64,000 nucleotides of DNA, taken from positions 1-64,000 of the forward strand of contig CBINDO010000010.1 of assembly GCA_966249405.1 (NCBI GenBank), read 5' to 3'. Below, one piece after another: positions 27,046 through 35,481 of this stretch. Source of the DNA: SZUA-265 sp966249405 (lineage in GTDB: Bacteria; Myxococcota_A; Polyangia; Polyangiales; Polyangiaceae). Each line of letters opens with the position of its first letter. Position 1 is the first letter of the stretch. Made by a program: the position numbers and the translations under genes. Below the pieces are notes generated by a model. It did not search any database, had not been told where the DNA came from, and was given only the letters and a program-made list of their open reading frames with translations.

Positions 27046-27588
27046 TTAGAATTTCCCGGTAGCACCCAGCCCATAGACGGACTTGCTGATGTACATGGGA
27101 CCAACTTGGGTATCTCCAATCAGGTACCAGTTCTGAGTGGTCTTGCCCGGCAGGACGAGGCTCAGAACGACGCTCAGCGCCCCCACGCCTTGCACGACGC
27201 CGTCAGCGATGAGCAGAGCCTTATTGCGGTCTTCGTTTTCGCATTCCCGATCGTCGCAATCTCGATCGACCAAGTTCATCCACGGCCCGACCACAGGGAG
27301 GATGAGCTTGTCCTGATCGATGGGCCGCTCGCTGGTCTGCGAGATGACTACGGCAGGCACGTAGCCCACCGCGAGCAACGCTGCACCAGTGATGAGCAGC
27401 GGCTTGTTCACCCAGGAGCGATCTTCCGGCGCGGGCAGGTCCGAGGGCGGCTCCCCGACGTCGCCGGGGATACGCGCGTCGCTCTGCATCGGCGTCTCGG
27501 AGATGGTAGGTGCGACGGGGTCTTGGGCAAACGCCTGTGCTGAACAGGTCAGAATCGCAGAACCGAGTAAGAGGGCATGTTTTTTCAT
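27046..27588 (-). CDS. Exported hypothetical protein with two hydrophobic segments
   Basis: This 180-residue protein begins with a clear Sec signal (MKKHALLLGSAILTCSAQAFA). A Pro/Asp-rich segment (about residues 25-58) follows. Two hydrophobic segments, near 63-82 and 127-147, flank a Cys-containing acidic loop (DRDCDDRECENEDRN). The C-terminus is beta-rich and ends in GLGATGKF, an outer-membrane-like Phe end, but a barrel is not evident. It is the first gene of the DUF4398/OmpA operon. I do not recognise the family. Confidence 0.65.
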   Translation of the reverse strand: MKKHALLLGSAILTCSAQAFAQDPVAPTISETPMQSDARIPGDVGEPPSDLPAPEDRSWVNKPLLITGAALLAVGYVPAVVISQTSERPIDQDKLILPVVGPWMNLVDRDCDDRECENEDRNKALLIADGVVQGVGALSVVLSLVLPGKTTQNWYLIGDTQVGPMYISKSVYGLGATGKF

Positions 27589-28000
27589 TGTTAACTCTTT
27601 GTGGCAAATCAGCTACACGTGCGCAGCGCGAACGAGGTGACCCAAGTGAACACCGGGCAACACACTGGCTTCGCCCCGCTACTAAGCAATAACCACGCCA
27701 CACCGGATTTCCCTCGTTTCGCGTCGAGCGACAGGGAAAAGTTTCCGCATTCGCCACGAAGACGGTGTGACACGTTGGTAATTTGCCACACAACCCGCAC
27801 GGCCCAAACCAGTCAGTTCGTAGGCGCGCTCCTCCACCCCGAGGGACGCGCGAGTAGCGCGTGAGCTCGCTGGGAGGGAGCCGCAGCTCGACACCAAACC
27901 GCTGGGCCCAACAAAAAAGAAAACCCAAACTGCCACACCTGACTGCGGTGGGGCGTTTGGGTTCAACTAGGATCAGATCTGTCGCTAGCGAGTTCGGCCG
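27589..28000. other. Intergenic region upstream of the envelope operon
   Basis: This 412-bp stretch lies between the start of the 180-residue exported gene and the end of the SEC-C gene, both on the minus strand. It contains the terminator described at 27912-27963 and, closer to 27589, the probable promoter of the envelope operon. No gene was seen; the short frames here are antisense noise. Confidence 0.5.
27912..27963 (-). terminator. Strong intrinsic terminator after the SEC-C gene
   Basis: A long inverted repeat pairs AACCCAAAC with GTTTGGGTT and continues inward as GCCACACC with GGTGGGGC (one mismatch), around a 7-base loop. On the minus strand it is followed by a run rich in T (TTTTCTTTTTTG). 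It lies about 40 bp after the SEC-C gene stop, which is the expected place for a Rho-independent terminator. Confidence 0.85.
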
Positions 28001-28651
28001 TCAGCTATCCATGCAGCACTGTTTGTACTTCTTGCCCGAGCCGCATGGGCACGGGTCGTTGCGGCCCACCTTGGGAGCGGATCGTGCGACGGTCGGAGAC
28101 TTCCAAGGTCCGTGAAACGTTTCGTAGGTGGCCGCCACGATGCCCATCAGCTCTTCGCAAATCGCGACCTTGGGTTGTGGAGCGAACTCGCGCTCGATCA
28201 GCGCTACTGTGTCGTCGTCGAGCAAATCGGAGCGACCACCGAGGTAGGTTACGGCTTGGGCTAACGCCATGGCATCCTCGTTACTCGTCCACTTGGCGTC
28301 GAGGCGCACCCCGGCGCTGTACCCCGCGGCGAACGACTCGCAGTGCTCGACCTCGTCGGGCAGCGGAATCAAGTGTTCACCACCGGCAACAGCACCCACC
28401 ACCTCGTCGCGCAGCTGGGCTGCAAAACGGACGGCCTTGGCGCCGTCCGTGGTCTCGACGTTCAAGTCCGGGAACACGGCCGCCACCCAGTCGGGCTGCG
28501 GCACGTCGCCTGGTCCGACCGCCAACGCGTGAAAAAGCCCAATCAACCCGTCGATGTCGAACGGCGAGTGCTCGTCGCAGAGGTCGGCGAGTTCCTCGAA
28601 CTCGGCGTCGGATAGGGTCGCGGCGTCGGCCGGTGGTGCGAGCTTGTTCAT
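28001..28651 (-). CDS. UPF0149/YecA-type protein with C-terminal SEC-C motif
   Basis: The ATG at 28651 gives 216 residues. The first 160 residues are helical and acidic, with FDIDGLIGLFHALAVGP and HCESFAAGYSAGVR, as in the UPF0149 (YgfB/YecA) family. The protein ends in a SEC-C zinc motif, GRNDPCPCGSGKKYKQCC, with its C-x-C...CC set of ligands. SEC-C domains are found in SecA and YecA-like proteins and bind zinc; YecA-type proteins have been linked to ribosome or Sec functions. It is divergent from the exosortase gene. The link to the exosortase is only positional. Confidence 0.88.
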   Translation of the reverse strand: MNKLAPPADAATLSDAEFEELADLCDEHSPFDIDGLIGLFHALAVGPGDVPQPDWVAAVFPDLNVETTDGAKAVRFAAQLRDEVVGAVAGGEHLIPLPDEVEHCESFAAGYSAGVRLDAKWTSNEDAMALAQAVTYLGGRSDLLDDDTVALIEREFAPQPKVAICEELMGIVAATYETFHGPWKSPTVARSAPKVGRNDPCPCGSGKKYKQCCMDS

Positions 28652-29017
28652 GGGGCGCACCCTGACGGTTGTGCGGCGCGGTAGCAAGCGGCAAACGGCG
28701 TGCACCCGCGTCGACCCCCAAGAACTCGGCAAAAAGTCGGCGAGCGTTCGACGCCGTCACGCGCCGTCGGACGACCCTGCCCAAAGGCGGCGCATCCTTA
28801 CATTGCACGGGGCGACATCCTCGACGTCGAGTCGTGCCCTTTGGTCGCCGAGGAGAAGGCGGGGGCGCGCTGTGGGTACCGACGTCGGACACGCCGCCCA
28901 CGTCCCTGCCAGCGTGCGACAAGTTGGTGACGGCCGGGGATCGTGCTGGAGTTCGTCGCCGCCGAGCAGTTCAATCGCAGGCGCTGCAACTCTGCGCCCG
29001 CATCCCACGGATCTACC
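28652..29017. other. Divergent intergenic region
   Basis: This 366-bp region lies between the start of the SEC-C gene and the start of the exosortase gene on the opposite strand. It should hold both promoters. The exosortase frame stays open for 25 codons before its ATG but with no better start. No dyad or RNA gene was seen. Confidence 0.45.
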
Positions 29018-29668
29018 ATGTCGTCACCTGCTCCGACCTCACCCTCGCCGGGTTCACCTCCGCCAAACAGTAACGCACCGGAAAACCCGACGCATGCGGC
29101 CCTGCCACCACGTTCGTCGCTGGAACGACGCGCGCTCACCTATTTGCTCACCACCGCGTGCCTGATGGCCGCGTTGTACGCTCTGGCCTACCACTCGTGG
29201 GACGCGACCAGTGGGCCCGGACGGTGGCTAGCGGCTTACCTGAAAACCGTGACGCAAGTAAGCGCCGCGACGTTACGGGCGCTCGGGGAGCACGTCACGG
29301 TCGCTGACAGGACGGTCAGCGGCCGCTTCTCTTACGTGGTCGTCGTCGATTGTGCCGCGCTCGACGTTCAGGCGCTGTTCGTCGCCGCAGTGCTCGCGTT
29401 TCCGTCGCCGTGGCGAACCCGCCTGTGGGGGATCGTCACGGGCATCGCGGCGATCTTCGCCATCAACATCACGCGGCTGGTGGTGCTCTATTACGCCGGA
29501 GCTAGCTCCCTGGAGTTGTTCAACACCTTGCACGAAGAGGTGTTCGTACTGCTCATCGTCGCTCTAGTGTGTGGCTTGTTCCTTGCCTGGGCCCGGTGGG
29601 CGATGTCGTACGCTTCATCTTGGCCGCTGGCAAAGACGACCACTCCCAGACTGGGTGGCGCGTCGTGA
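29018..29668 (+). CDS. xrtH: Exosortase/archaeosortase family protein, exosortase H-like
   Basis: The ATG at 29018 gives 216 residues. After a Pro-rich 30-residue N-terminus there are about six membrane helices. The three catalytic residues of exosortases are in place: Cys112 in VVVDCAALD, Arg153 in AINITRLVVLYYAG, and His172 in FNTLHEEVF. The short length and the WARW end resemble exosortase H (IPTLxxWG-CTERM type), though that subtype is my judgement. Exosortases cut a C-terminal sorting signal at the membrane and attach the protein elsewhere. The next gene overlaps by GTGA, and a likely substrate is encoded in the convergent operon (DUF839 gene). Confidence 0.8.
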   Translation: MSSPAPTSPSPGSPPPNSNAPENPTHAALPPRSSLERRALTYLLTTACLMAALYALAYHSWDATSGPGRWLAAYLKTVTQVSAATLRALGEHVTVADRTVSGRFSYVVVVDCAALDVQALFVAAVLAFPSPWRTRLWGIVTGIAAIFAINITRLVVLYYAGASSLELFNTLHEEVFVLLIVALVCGLFLAWARWAMSYASSWPLAKTTTPRLGGAS

Positions 29669-30324
29669 CCAACGAGCGACTGCGGTGGGGGCCACGCCTG
29701 GCGACGTTACTGTTTCTGGTCGTGCTGGGTTGCTGGCCGTGGCCGGCCCTGCGGCATGGCTTCAGCGCCGCGTTCGCCGACATCGTCTCACCACTGCTCG
29801 AACAGATCACGTTCGATGGTCAGGCCAGCGTGACCATCGCGCCGTTGCCCAAGGATCGGCCCCACGTTTCGGGTGAACACATCGTGGCCGATACCGCCTT
29901 GATCCTCAGGCTGGCCCGATATTCCGGGCAAATGCAGGTCGAGCTGAGCTTACGCCGCGACGTGTGGATCCCCTTGGTTCTGTTTGGGGCTTTGGCGCTC
30001 GTCGCGCCGATCCCGTGGCGCCGGCGTTTGGCGACGTTAGGTGCCGGTTACGCGCTGATCTCGATGACGGCCGTGGGCTCGATCTTGCTCTTGCTCGGCA
30101 ACATCTTCTCGGGTCGTCTGCCCTTGGCGCCTCAACTCTCGGAGGTCTACGTCGTGTCGGAGACCTGGGGCGCGACGTTGCAGTTCTTGAACGAACGTTG
30201 GCTCACCCCGCCGGGTAACCGGGTGATCGCGCCGTTGCTCTTGGGTGCGCTCGCGTGGGCGATCCACATCGAATACTGGTGGCCGAAGCTCGACGTCCCC
30301 CGACGTCGGATGGAACGCGCGTGA
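29665..30324 (+). CDS. Exosortase-associated membrane protein
   Basis: A GTG at 29665 overlaps the exosortase stop (GTGA) and gives 219 residues; an upstream frame is open but overlaps the exosortase. One N-terminal membrane helix (LATLLFLVVLGCWPW) precedes a beta-rich 90-residue exported region, followed by three helices (around residues 108-128, 136-158 and 190-205). From memory, exosortase H genes often have a membrane partner of this layout. It likely works with the exosortase on sorting or processing. A terminator-like hairpin follows the stop. Confidence 0.7.
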   Translation: MTNERLRWGPRLATLLFLVVLGCWPWPALRHGFSAAFADIVSPLLEQITFDGQASVTIAPLPKDRPHVSGEHIVADTALILRLARYSGQMQVELSLRRDVWIPLVLFGALALVAPIPWRRRLATLGAGYALISMTAVGSILLLLGNIFSGRLPLAPQLSEVYVVSETWGATLQFLNERWLTPPGNRVIAPLLLGALAWAIHIEYWWPKLDVPRRRMERA

Positions 30325-30332
30325 AAAGCGAA

Positions 30333-30358
30333 CGGGCCAACTCGGCTGAGTTGGCCCG
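30333..30358. terminator. Bidirectional terminator between convergent genes
   Basis: A perfect 11-bp stem (CGGGCCAACTC with GAGTTGGCCCG) around the loop GGCT lies 8 bp after the exosortase partner gene and 24 bp from the end of the DUF839 gene on the other strand. T tracts are short on both sides, so efficiency is uncertain, but the position and stem are convincing. Confidence 0.75.
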
Positions 30359-30382
30359 CATTCACTCAGCGTGTATCGGCGG

Positions 30383-31909
30383 TCACGCGACGACGGCGCG
30401 GCGACGCATCACCCAGCGGCGACGGGCGAGCGCCGTGGCGCCAGCCAAGCCTGCACCGAGCAGCCAAGGCACGACGGGACCAACCGGGGTGGGGGCAGGC
30501 ACCTGGAAAGCCCACACCGCGTCACCAATACCACCGGGCACGGCGGTCAAGTCGGTGCTCGTTGGGTGTTGCACGGCGACGATGAACTCGCGCGGATTGG
30601 CGGGGTTGAAGATCATGCCGGTGCCTTCGGAGCCAGCGACGCGCAAGGTCATGAAGTGGTCCATCGATTCGGCGACGCCGTCGTTGTTGGTGTCGCGCAA
30701 GAACCAGATATCACCACCCGTGGTACCCGCGTTGGGCGAGTCCTCGATGACGTAAATGTTGCCGAAGCGATCTTGGGCGAGATTGTCTGGCGAGTTGATG
30801 GCGCCCATAGTCGCCGGGAAACCGACGTTCTTGGGCGTCGCCGTCTCGGAAGCGGCCAAGCGAACGGTCGCGGTGCCTGCGCTCAGCATCTCGATCGAAT
30901 ACACGGCCTGTTCGGAGGTCGCGGCGAAGTACAACACCTCGCGGCCATTGGCAAGCCTGGCTACCTCGATGTCTTCGGGGCGGCCGTAAGGTGTACCGCC
31001 AACTTCGTCAGCCGCGCCGCGTCCTCCCAACGACAACGGATCCGTGGTCGCGAGGTTGGGGTCGCCATTGCGGAACGGGTCCGTGGGCGTTATCCCCACA
31101 CAGCCATTACTGATCGGCTCCCACGTCGCTGCGCCGGTGCGCAGAGAGCCCGCGCCCGAAGCGTCGTTGTAGTTTTTGGACGGATCGCCCACGTAGCCCG
31201 TGACCTTCAACACGTAGGAGGTGCCGTTCGTGTAGTCGCCAGCTACGGGCATCACGAACTTGTAGATCGATCCCGAGTTGTTCTCGTCGACGAGGTACAA
31301 GGTCTTGTTGTCCGCGCTGAAGCGTAACCCCTCCTGAGCGACGTTGGGGATGCACGTCAGCTCGCGGATGTTGATCGCGGCTGGCGCCGCGAGCGGATTC
31401 GTGATCTCGATCACGCGACCTTGACCGGCCCACTCCTCGGCAGCAAACAACGTGCCGGTGGGCGTCCACAACGAAGGGTCGAACGCGCCGTAGTCGTTGG
31501 TCCAGTTTCCGACCGAGCCTTGCCCGTCACCTTGGAACAAGATCTCGGCCTTGTCCGTCGAACGGTCGTAGCGCGTGACGCCTGCTCCCCACTGCGTCTC
31601 GTGCGGGAAGAAGATGTACTTGCCGGTCGGGTCGAACGACATCATGTCGATCATGCTCGCCGAGCTGCCCAAGCCAGGCACGCGGACGATGCTCTGGTTG
31701 ATGTCGGCTTCGATCTCCTTCATGCTCGTTCGGTTGACCTGGGTCACGTTGGAGGGAGTGACCCAAGGGCTATTCGCCTCTTCGGCGCTATTGGGCGCGG
31801 TGACCGGCGCCGACTGAGTCAGCGGGGTAAAGAACGGGGCAGTGCCAGCGACGGCGGATTGAGTCAGGGTGAGTACACCCACGGCAGTTAATAGACGGGT
31901 CTTGATCAT
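30383..31909 (-). CDS. DUF839 (PhoX-like) exported protein with exosortase-type C-terminal sorting signal
   Basis: The ATG at 31909 is preceded by a GGAGAA; the 508-residue product has a Sec signal (MIKTRLLTAVGVLTLTQSAVA). The body is a beta-propeller-like DUF839/PhoX-type domain with SFDPTGKYIFFPHETQWG, EGLRFSADNKTLYLVDE and GRPEDIEVARL. The end is a three-part sorting signal: a short Pro-rich motif VPAPTPVGP, a hydrophobic helix (VPWLLGAGLAGATALA) and an Arg cluster (RRRWVMRRR). This is the layout of PEP-CTERM/IPTL-CTERM substrates. An exosortase gene lies 2 kb away, convergent. The substrate of the enzymatic domain is unknown; phosphatase activity is only suggested by the family. Confidence 0.85.
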   Translation of the reverse strand: MIKTRLLTAVGVLTLTQSAVAGTAPFFTPLTQSAPVTAPNSAEEANSPWVTPSNVTQVNRTSMKEIEADINQSIVRVPGLGSSASMIDMMSFDPTGKYIFFPHETQWGAGVTRYDRSTDKAEILFQGDGQGSVGNWTNDYGAFDPSLWTPTGTLFAAEEWAGQGRVIEITNPLAAPAAINIRELTCIPNVAQEGLRFSADNKTLYLVDENNSGSIYKFVMPVAGDYTNGTSYVLKVTGYVGDPSKNYNDASGAGSLRTGAATWEPISNGCVGITPTDPFRNGDPNLATTDPLSLGGRGAADEVGGTPYGRPEDIEVARLANGREVLYFAATSEQAVYSIEMLSAGTATVRLAASETATPKNVGFPATMGAINSPDNLAQDRFGNIYVIEDSPNAGTTGGDIWFLRDTNNDGVAESMDHFMTLRVAGSEGTGMIFNPANPREFIVAVQHPTSTDLTAVPGGIGDAVWAFQVPAPTPVGPVVPWLLGAGLAGATALARRRWVMRRRAVVA

Positions 31910-31976
31910 GGTGGTTCTCCAGCTCGAGCGGGACGCGCGACCGAATGCCGCGGTTCCTCCGGGGCGTGCCAGGACT

Positions 31977-33719
31977 TTACTCCTTGTTTCGTGAAGACCT
32001 GGAACCGCTCCAGTCGAGCCGAATGTCCCATTTGTATGCGTACTTCTCGGGAAGTTTTGGTGACCTCTCGTTGTCGATCTCGCGGTAAACGTTCGAAGGT
32101 GGCGTGACGATTGGGTCACGCCCAAAGATGAAGTCCTGGTCCTCGACGATCGTGCGGTACGCCTTGTTCATCGCGAGTGCGCGCGCGCGGGACGGAGTGA
32201 TGAGCTCGTAGACGTCCTTGGCGCGTTCGACCTTGGCGGCGGCGGGCGCGCCGTCGGAGAACCAGCGTTCGAGCATCTCTGCGTTGGCTCGGAACTCACT
32301 GCCTCCGCCCACACGCTCGAGATACGTCGCGATCTCGCCGCGCGTCTCACCCATCGACGGCGCGTCGGGCATGCCTCGCAAGTCGATGTAGCCCCAACCG
32401 TCCGCGCCGTCGACCTTCCGCGCAAAGCTGAAGGTGCTGTCGATGGTGCTACCGATCGACGTATGGCAGCCCATGCAGAACAAGTTCTCTTCGTAGGTGT
32501 TGAAGCGAAGTCGACCGTTGCGATCCTCGAGAAAACCCGAAATCACCCACCCCATCTCGTTGTCCAGGCCTCGTTGCTCGCGATCACGGTAACCCGGTAG
32601 GCGACCGAGCTCCTTGTCGTACGCTTCTTCGCGGTAGGCGGTGCTGAGCATCGCTGGGCCCAACATGAACCGCTTGCGCATGTAGCGCAGCTCCTTCATC
32701 CGCGGCGGCACGTAGATGTTGCCGAGCTCGTCCGCGCCGACGTATCGCACGGTGTGTAGGAACTCGGTGTCTAGCGGGTAAACATGCGGGGTCGTGTAGT
32801 GCTCACGTGCAGCGCCCACGAACCGAGATGTCAGCGTGATGCGCTCGGTAACCGAGAGCCGACCATTGCCGTCGAGGTCTTCGCCAACCGCGCGTTCGTC
32901 GACGGGCGGCACCGTGACATGGGGCAGCCCCTTGATCCGCGCTTCCAAGATCCCGAGGTTGGCGACGTATACGTCCTTGGAGTACACGCCACTCTTCGTC
33001 TCGCGGTAGGCAGCGGGCAGCCGAATCATGACGTCGTCGGTCGCGCCGTTCGTTGGCCAAAAAGTGCTCGGCATCGGCTTGTAGTTGAACGCCACCCAGT
33101 GACTGCCGTCTCTCGCGAAACCGTCGACAGCGAAGGCGTCCTTGCCGCGCGCCAGATCCTTCAGATCGGGGATGTACCCCTGAAACCCCTCCGCCGAGAG
33201 CCGCGTCGCCAGGTCCGAATAGTTGTCTCCAGCTACCCAGCGCTCGATCTCTTGGTCACTGATTGCGGCCACGCGAGCGCTGCGGTCTTCGAACAAATTG
33301 CTCCAGTGGTTCTTCGTACCCACCTCGCTGAAGCTGTACGCGAGCTGCAGCTCGCCATCGTTCATTTGGTTCGGACGCCCCTTCACGGCGTCCTGATGGC
33401 AGACGTAGCAGGGGTTGTAACGCCCGTTGGTCTGCGTGTAACACATCGGCGGAATCACTGCCTCCGGGTTGAAGACGGCCGTCCAGCGATGGCCCTCGGT
33501 CGCCGGCGGAACGGCAGTGTTCGATTGACGCAGTGCCTGCAGGAGCTGCTCGTAGCCGGGCTCGCCCGGGGTCGAAGCAGCGGAAGCTGACTGGGGTTGT
33601 CCGGACTGCGCCGACGCGACCGCGGTGGGCCGCACGGTAACGTCGACCTCGGGCTCTGGTGTGCAACACACGAACGTTCCCCCACCGAACATCAACAGTG
33701 CAGAGAGTGTCTTTCGCAC
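31977..33719 (-). CDS. Diheme c-type cytochrome-like lipoprotein
   Basis: A GTG at 33719 gives a 580-residue product with a lipid-anchor signal (LSALLMFGGGTFVCCTPE); no Shine-Dalgarno is obvious. Two heme c motifs are present: CYVCH near residue 104 and CMGCH near residue 439. Between them is a long, mixed domain with FWPTNGATDDVMIRLP, EDLDGNGRLSVTERI (an EF-hand-like Ca site) and NIYVPPRMKELRYMRKRF. I do not recognise the family beyond a large multi-domain c-type cytochrome. It is 67 bp upstream of the DUF839 gene on the same strand, so the two are probably co-expressed. Confidence 0.72.
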   Translation of the reverse strand: MRKTLSALLMFGGGTFVCCTPEPEVDVTVRPTAVASAQSGQPQSASAASTPGEPGYEQLLQALRQSNTAVPPATEGHRWTAVFNPEAVIPPMCYTQTNGRYNPCYVCHQDAVKGRPNQMNDGELQLAYSFSEVGTKNHWSNLFEDRSARVAAISDQEIERWVAGDNYSDLATRLSAEGFQGYIPDLKDLARGKDAFAVDGFARDGSHWVAFNYKPMPSTFWPTNGATDDVMIRLPAAYRETKSGVYSKDVYVANLGILEARIKGLPHVTVPPVDERAVGEDLDGNGRLSVTERITLTSRFVGAAREHYTTPHVYPLDTEFLHTVRYVGADELGNIYVPPRMKELRYMRKRFMLGPAMLSTAYREEAYDKELGRLPGYRDREQRGLDNEMGWVISGFLEDRNGRLRFNTYEENLFCMGCHTSIGSTIDSTFSFARKVDGADGWGYIDLRGMPDAPSMGETRGEIATYLERVGGGSEFRANAEMLERWFSDGAPAAAKVERAKDVYELITPSRARALAMNKAYRTIVEDQDFIFGRDPIVTPPSNVYREIDNERSPKLPEKYAYKWDIRLDWSGSRSSRNKE

Positions 33720-34125
33720 CGGGCTTGCGTAGCAGAAGCGCGATGACAATCTGGCGACGAATGGGCAACAAGTGCGTTGGGCGGTCGCGGCGGCGAAGTG
33801 TTCCTGGCTCACCCCCGCTAAACCGCAACAAATTAACACACGACTCGGCGTCCGCGCGACACGTCGCTCCCCCGCTCACCAACGACCCGCCACCAACTGG
33901 ATCGAAACTAACGGGAAAACTCCCACGTGCAGCGCGGAGCCGTGACGCAGCGTGGTCACGCTTGCCCCGCGGCTTCGCCCAGCTTGCCTCGGCTTGCAAC
34001 TTTCCCAGATGCGGCTAAAAAGACGAGACGGATTGATGGGTGGGGGAGTTGCGCTTTGCGGGCTCAATTGTCCACCCAACCCTTGCGCTGGATCGGGCTA
34101 GCGCTTACATCCGGACATCCAAATC
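33720..34125. other. Divergent intergenic region
   Basis: This 406-bp region separates the cytochrome gene (minus) and glutamate-cysteine ligase (plus). It should hold both promoters. The cytochrome frame continues in it for 40 codons without a better start. No strong dyad or RNA gene was recognised. Confidence 0.45.
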
Positions 34126-35472
34126 ATGGTATCTGCCCCAAAAATCGACCTAAACAGCCTAACCCAGGTCTTCCGCGAGGCCGAAAAACCGGCAGATCGA
34201 TGGCGGGTGGGGATGGAGGCCGAGAAGTTCGGGGTTTATTGCCCCGACCCGAAACCACTTACCTACGAAGGCGAACGTGGGGTGGTCGGCGTGTTCGAGT
34301 TCCTGCGGTCGAAGTACGGATACTCCGTCTACCGGGAAACGGAGGACGGCCCGCCCGTCGCCCTGCAGCGCGGAGAGGCGAGCATCACCCTGGAGCCGGG
34401 CGCGCAGTTCGAGCTCTCGGGTTCGCCGCACGACACACTGCACGGCGTGTTTGCCGAATTTGGTGAACACTACGTCGAGCTCGCCGAGGTGAAGCGCGAG
34501 TTCGGCTTGCGATTTCTGCATCTCGGCTTCAATCCGTTACACCGACTGGACGAACTGCCGTGGATCCCGAAGCGCCGCTACCCGATCATGCGGAAGTACC
34601 TGCCGACCCGCGGCAGCCGCGGCTTGGACATGATGCAGCGCACCGCGACCGTGCAGGCCAACCTCGACTACTCGAGCGAAGACGACGCGATGCAGAAGCT
34701 CGTCACGTTGTTGCGCCTCACGCCGGTCATCGCCGGCATGACGTTGAACGCACCTTTCTACGAGGGACGCGTCAGTCGTCGCAAGAGTGAGCGCCAGGAC
34801 GTGTGGCTGAACATGGATCCACTCCGCTCGGGGTTGATCGCCGAGTTGTGGTCGAAGAAGTCTCCCAAATACGAAGACTACGCCCGGTGGGCGTTGCGCG
34901 CCGGCATGTTCCTCTTCTACCGTGACGGCGAAGCGCAGTTGAACACGGGTCAGTCGTTCGAGTCGTTCATGAACGACGGCTTCGAAGGGCACTACCCCAC
35001 GCTCGCGGATTGGGAGCTCCACTTGGGCACTTTGTTTCCCCAGGTGCGCCTCAAACGCACCCTCGAGATCCGGTGTTGCGACTGTCTGCCGTTGGAGCTG
35101 AGCGTCGCGCTGCCGGCCCTCGCGGTGGGCATCACCTACGACAACGTCGCGTTCGAACAGGCTCGCGTCTTGGCGGACCGGATTTCGTACGAGGACGCCC
35201 ACAAGGCCGAGCTGCAGCTCCCCTACGACGGCTTGCAGACGCCGATTGGCGACACGACGTTGCAGAAGTATGCCGAGGACCTGCTCGACATCGCGCGCGG
35301 CGGCTTGATCCGCCGAGCTCGCGTCGATGCTCGCGGACTCTCCGAAGCCCAATACCTCGACAGCTTGTCCAAGTTGGTGAGCCTGGGGCGGACGCCGGCT
35401 GACCAAATCTTGCTCGACCTGCAAGCCAGCCAGCTCGACGTGCGAGCGTTCATATTGGGGCCCTGCCGCTAA
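34126..35472 (+). CDS. gshA: Glutamate-cysteine ligase, plant/proteobacterial (GCS2) type
   Basis: The 448-residue protein matches the plant-type glutamate-cysteine ligase class that joins glutamate and cysteine in the first step of glutathione synthesis. Recognisable blocks are VGMEAEKFGVY near residue 29, SITLEPGAQFELSGSPHD near 86, MMQRTATVQANLDYSSEDDA near 168, and EIRCCDCLP near 313. The last is part of the substrate/metal site in this class. The length is usual. No gshB is in the window. The histidine kinase starts nine bases downstream, which suggests co-transcription. Confidence 0.93.
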   Translation: MVSAPKIDLNSLTQVFREAEKPADRWRVGMEAEKFGVYCPDPKPLTYEGERGVVGVFEFLRSKYGYSVYRETEDGPPVALQRGEASITLEPGAQFELSGSPHDTLHGVFAEFGEHYVELAEVKREFGLRFLHLGFNPLHRLDELPWIPKRRYPIMRKYLPTRGSRGLDMMQRTATVQANLDYSSEDDAMQKLVTLLRLTPVIAGMTLNAPFYEGRVSRRKSERQDVWLNMDPLRSGLIAELWSKKSPKYEDYARWALRAGMFLFYRDGEAQLNTGQSFESFMNDGFEGHYPTLADWELHLGTLFPQVRLKRTLEIRCCDCLPLELSVALPALAVGITYDNVAFEQARVLADRISYEDAHKAELQLPYDGLQTPIGDTTLQKYAEDLLDIARGGLIRRARVDARGLSEAQYLDSLSKLVSLGRTPADQILLDLQASQLDVRAFILGPCR

Positions 35473-35481
35473 AGGTAACCC

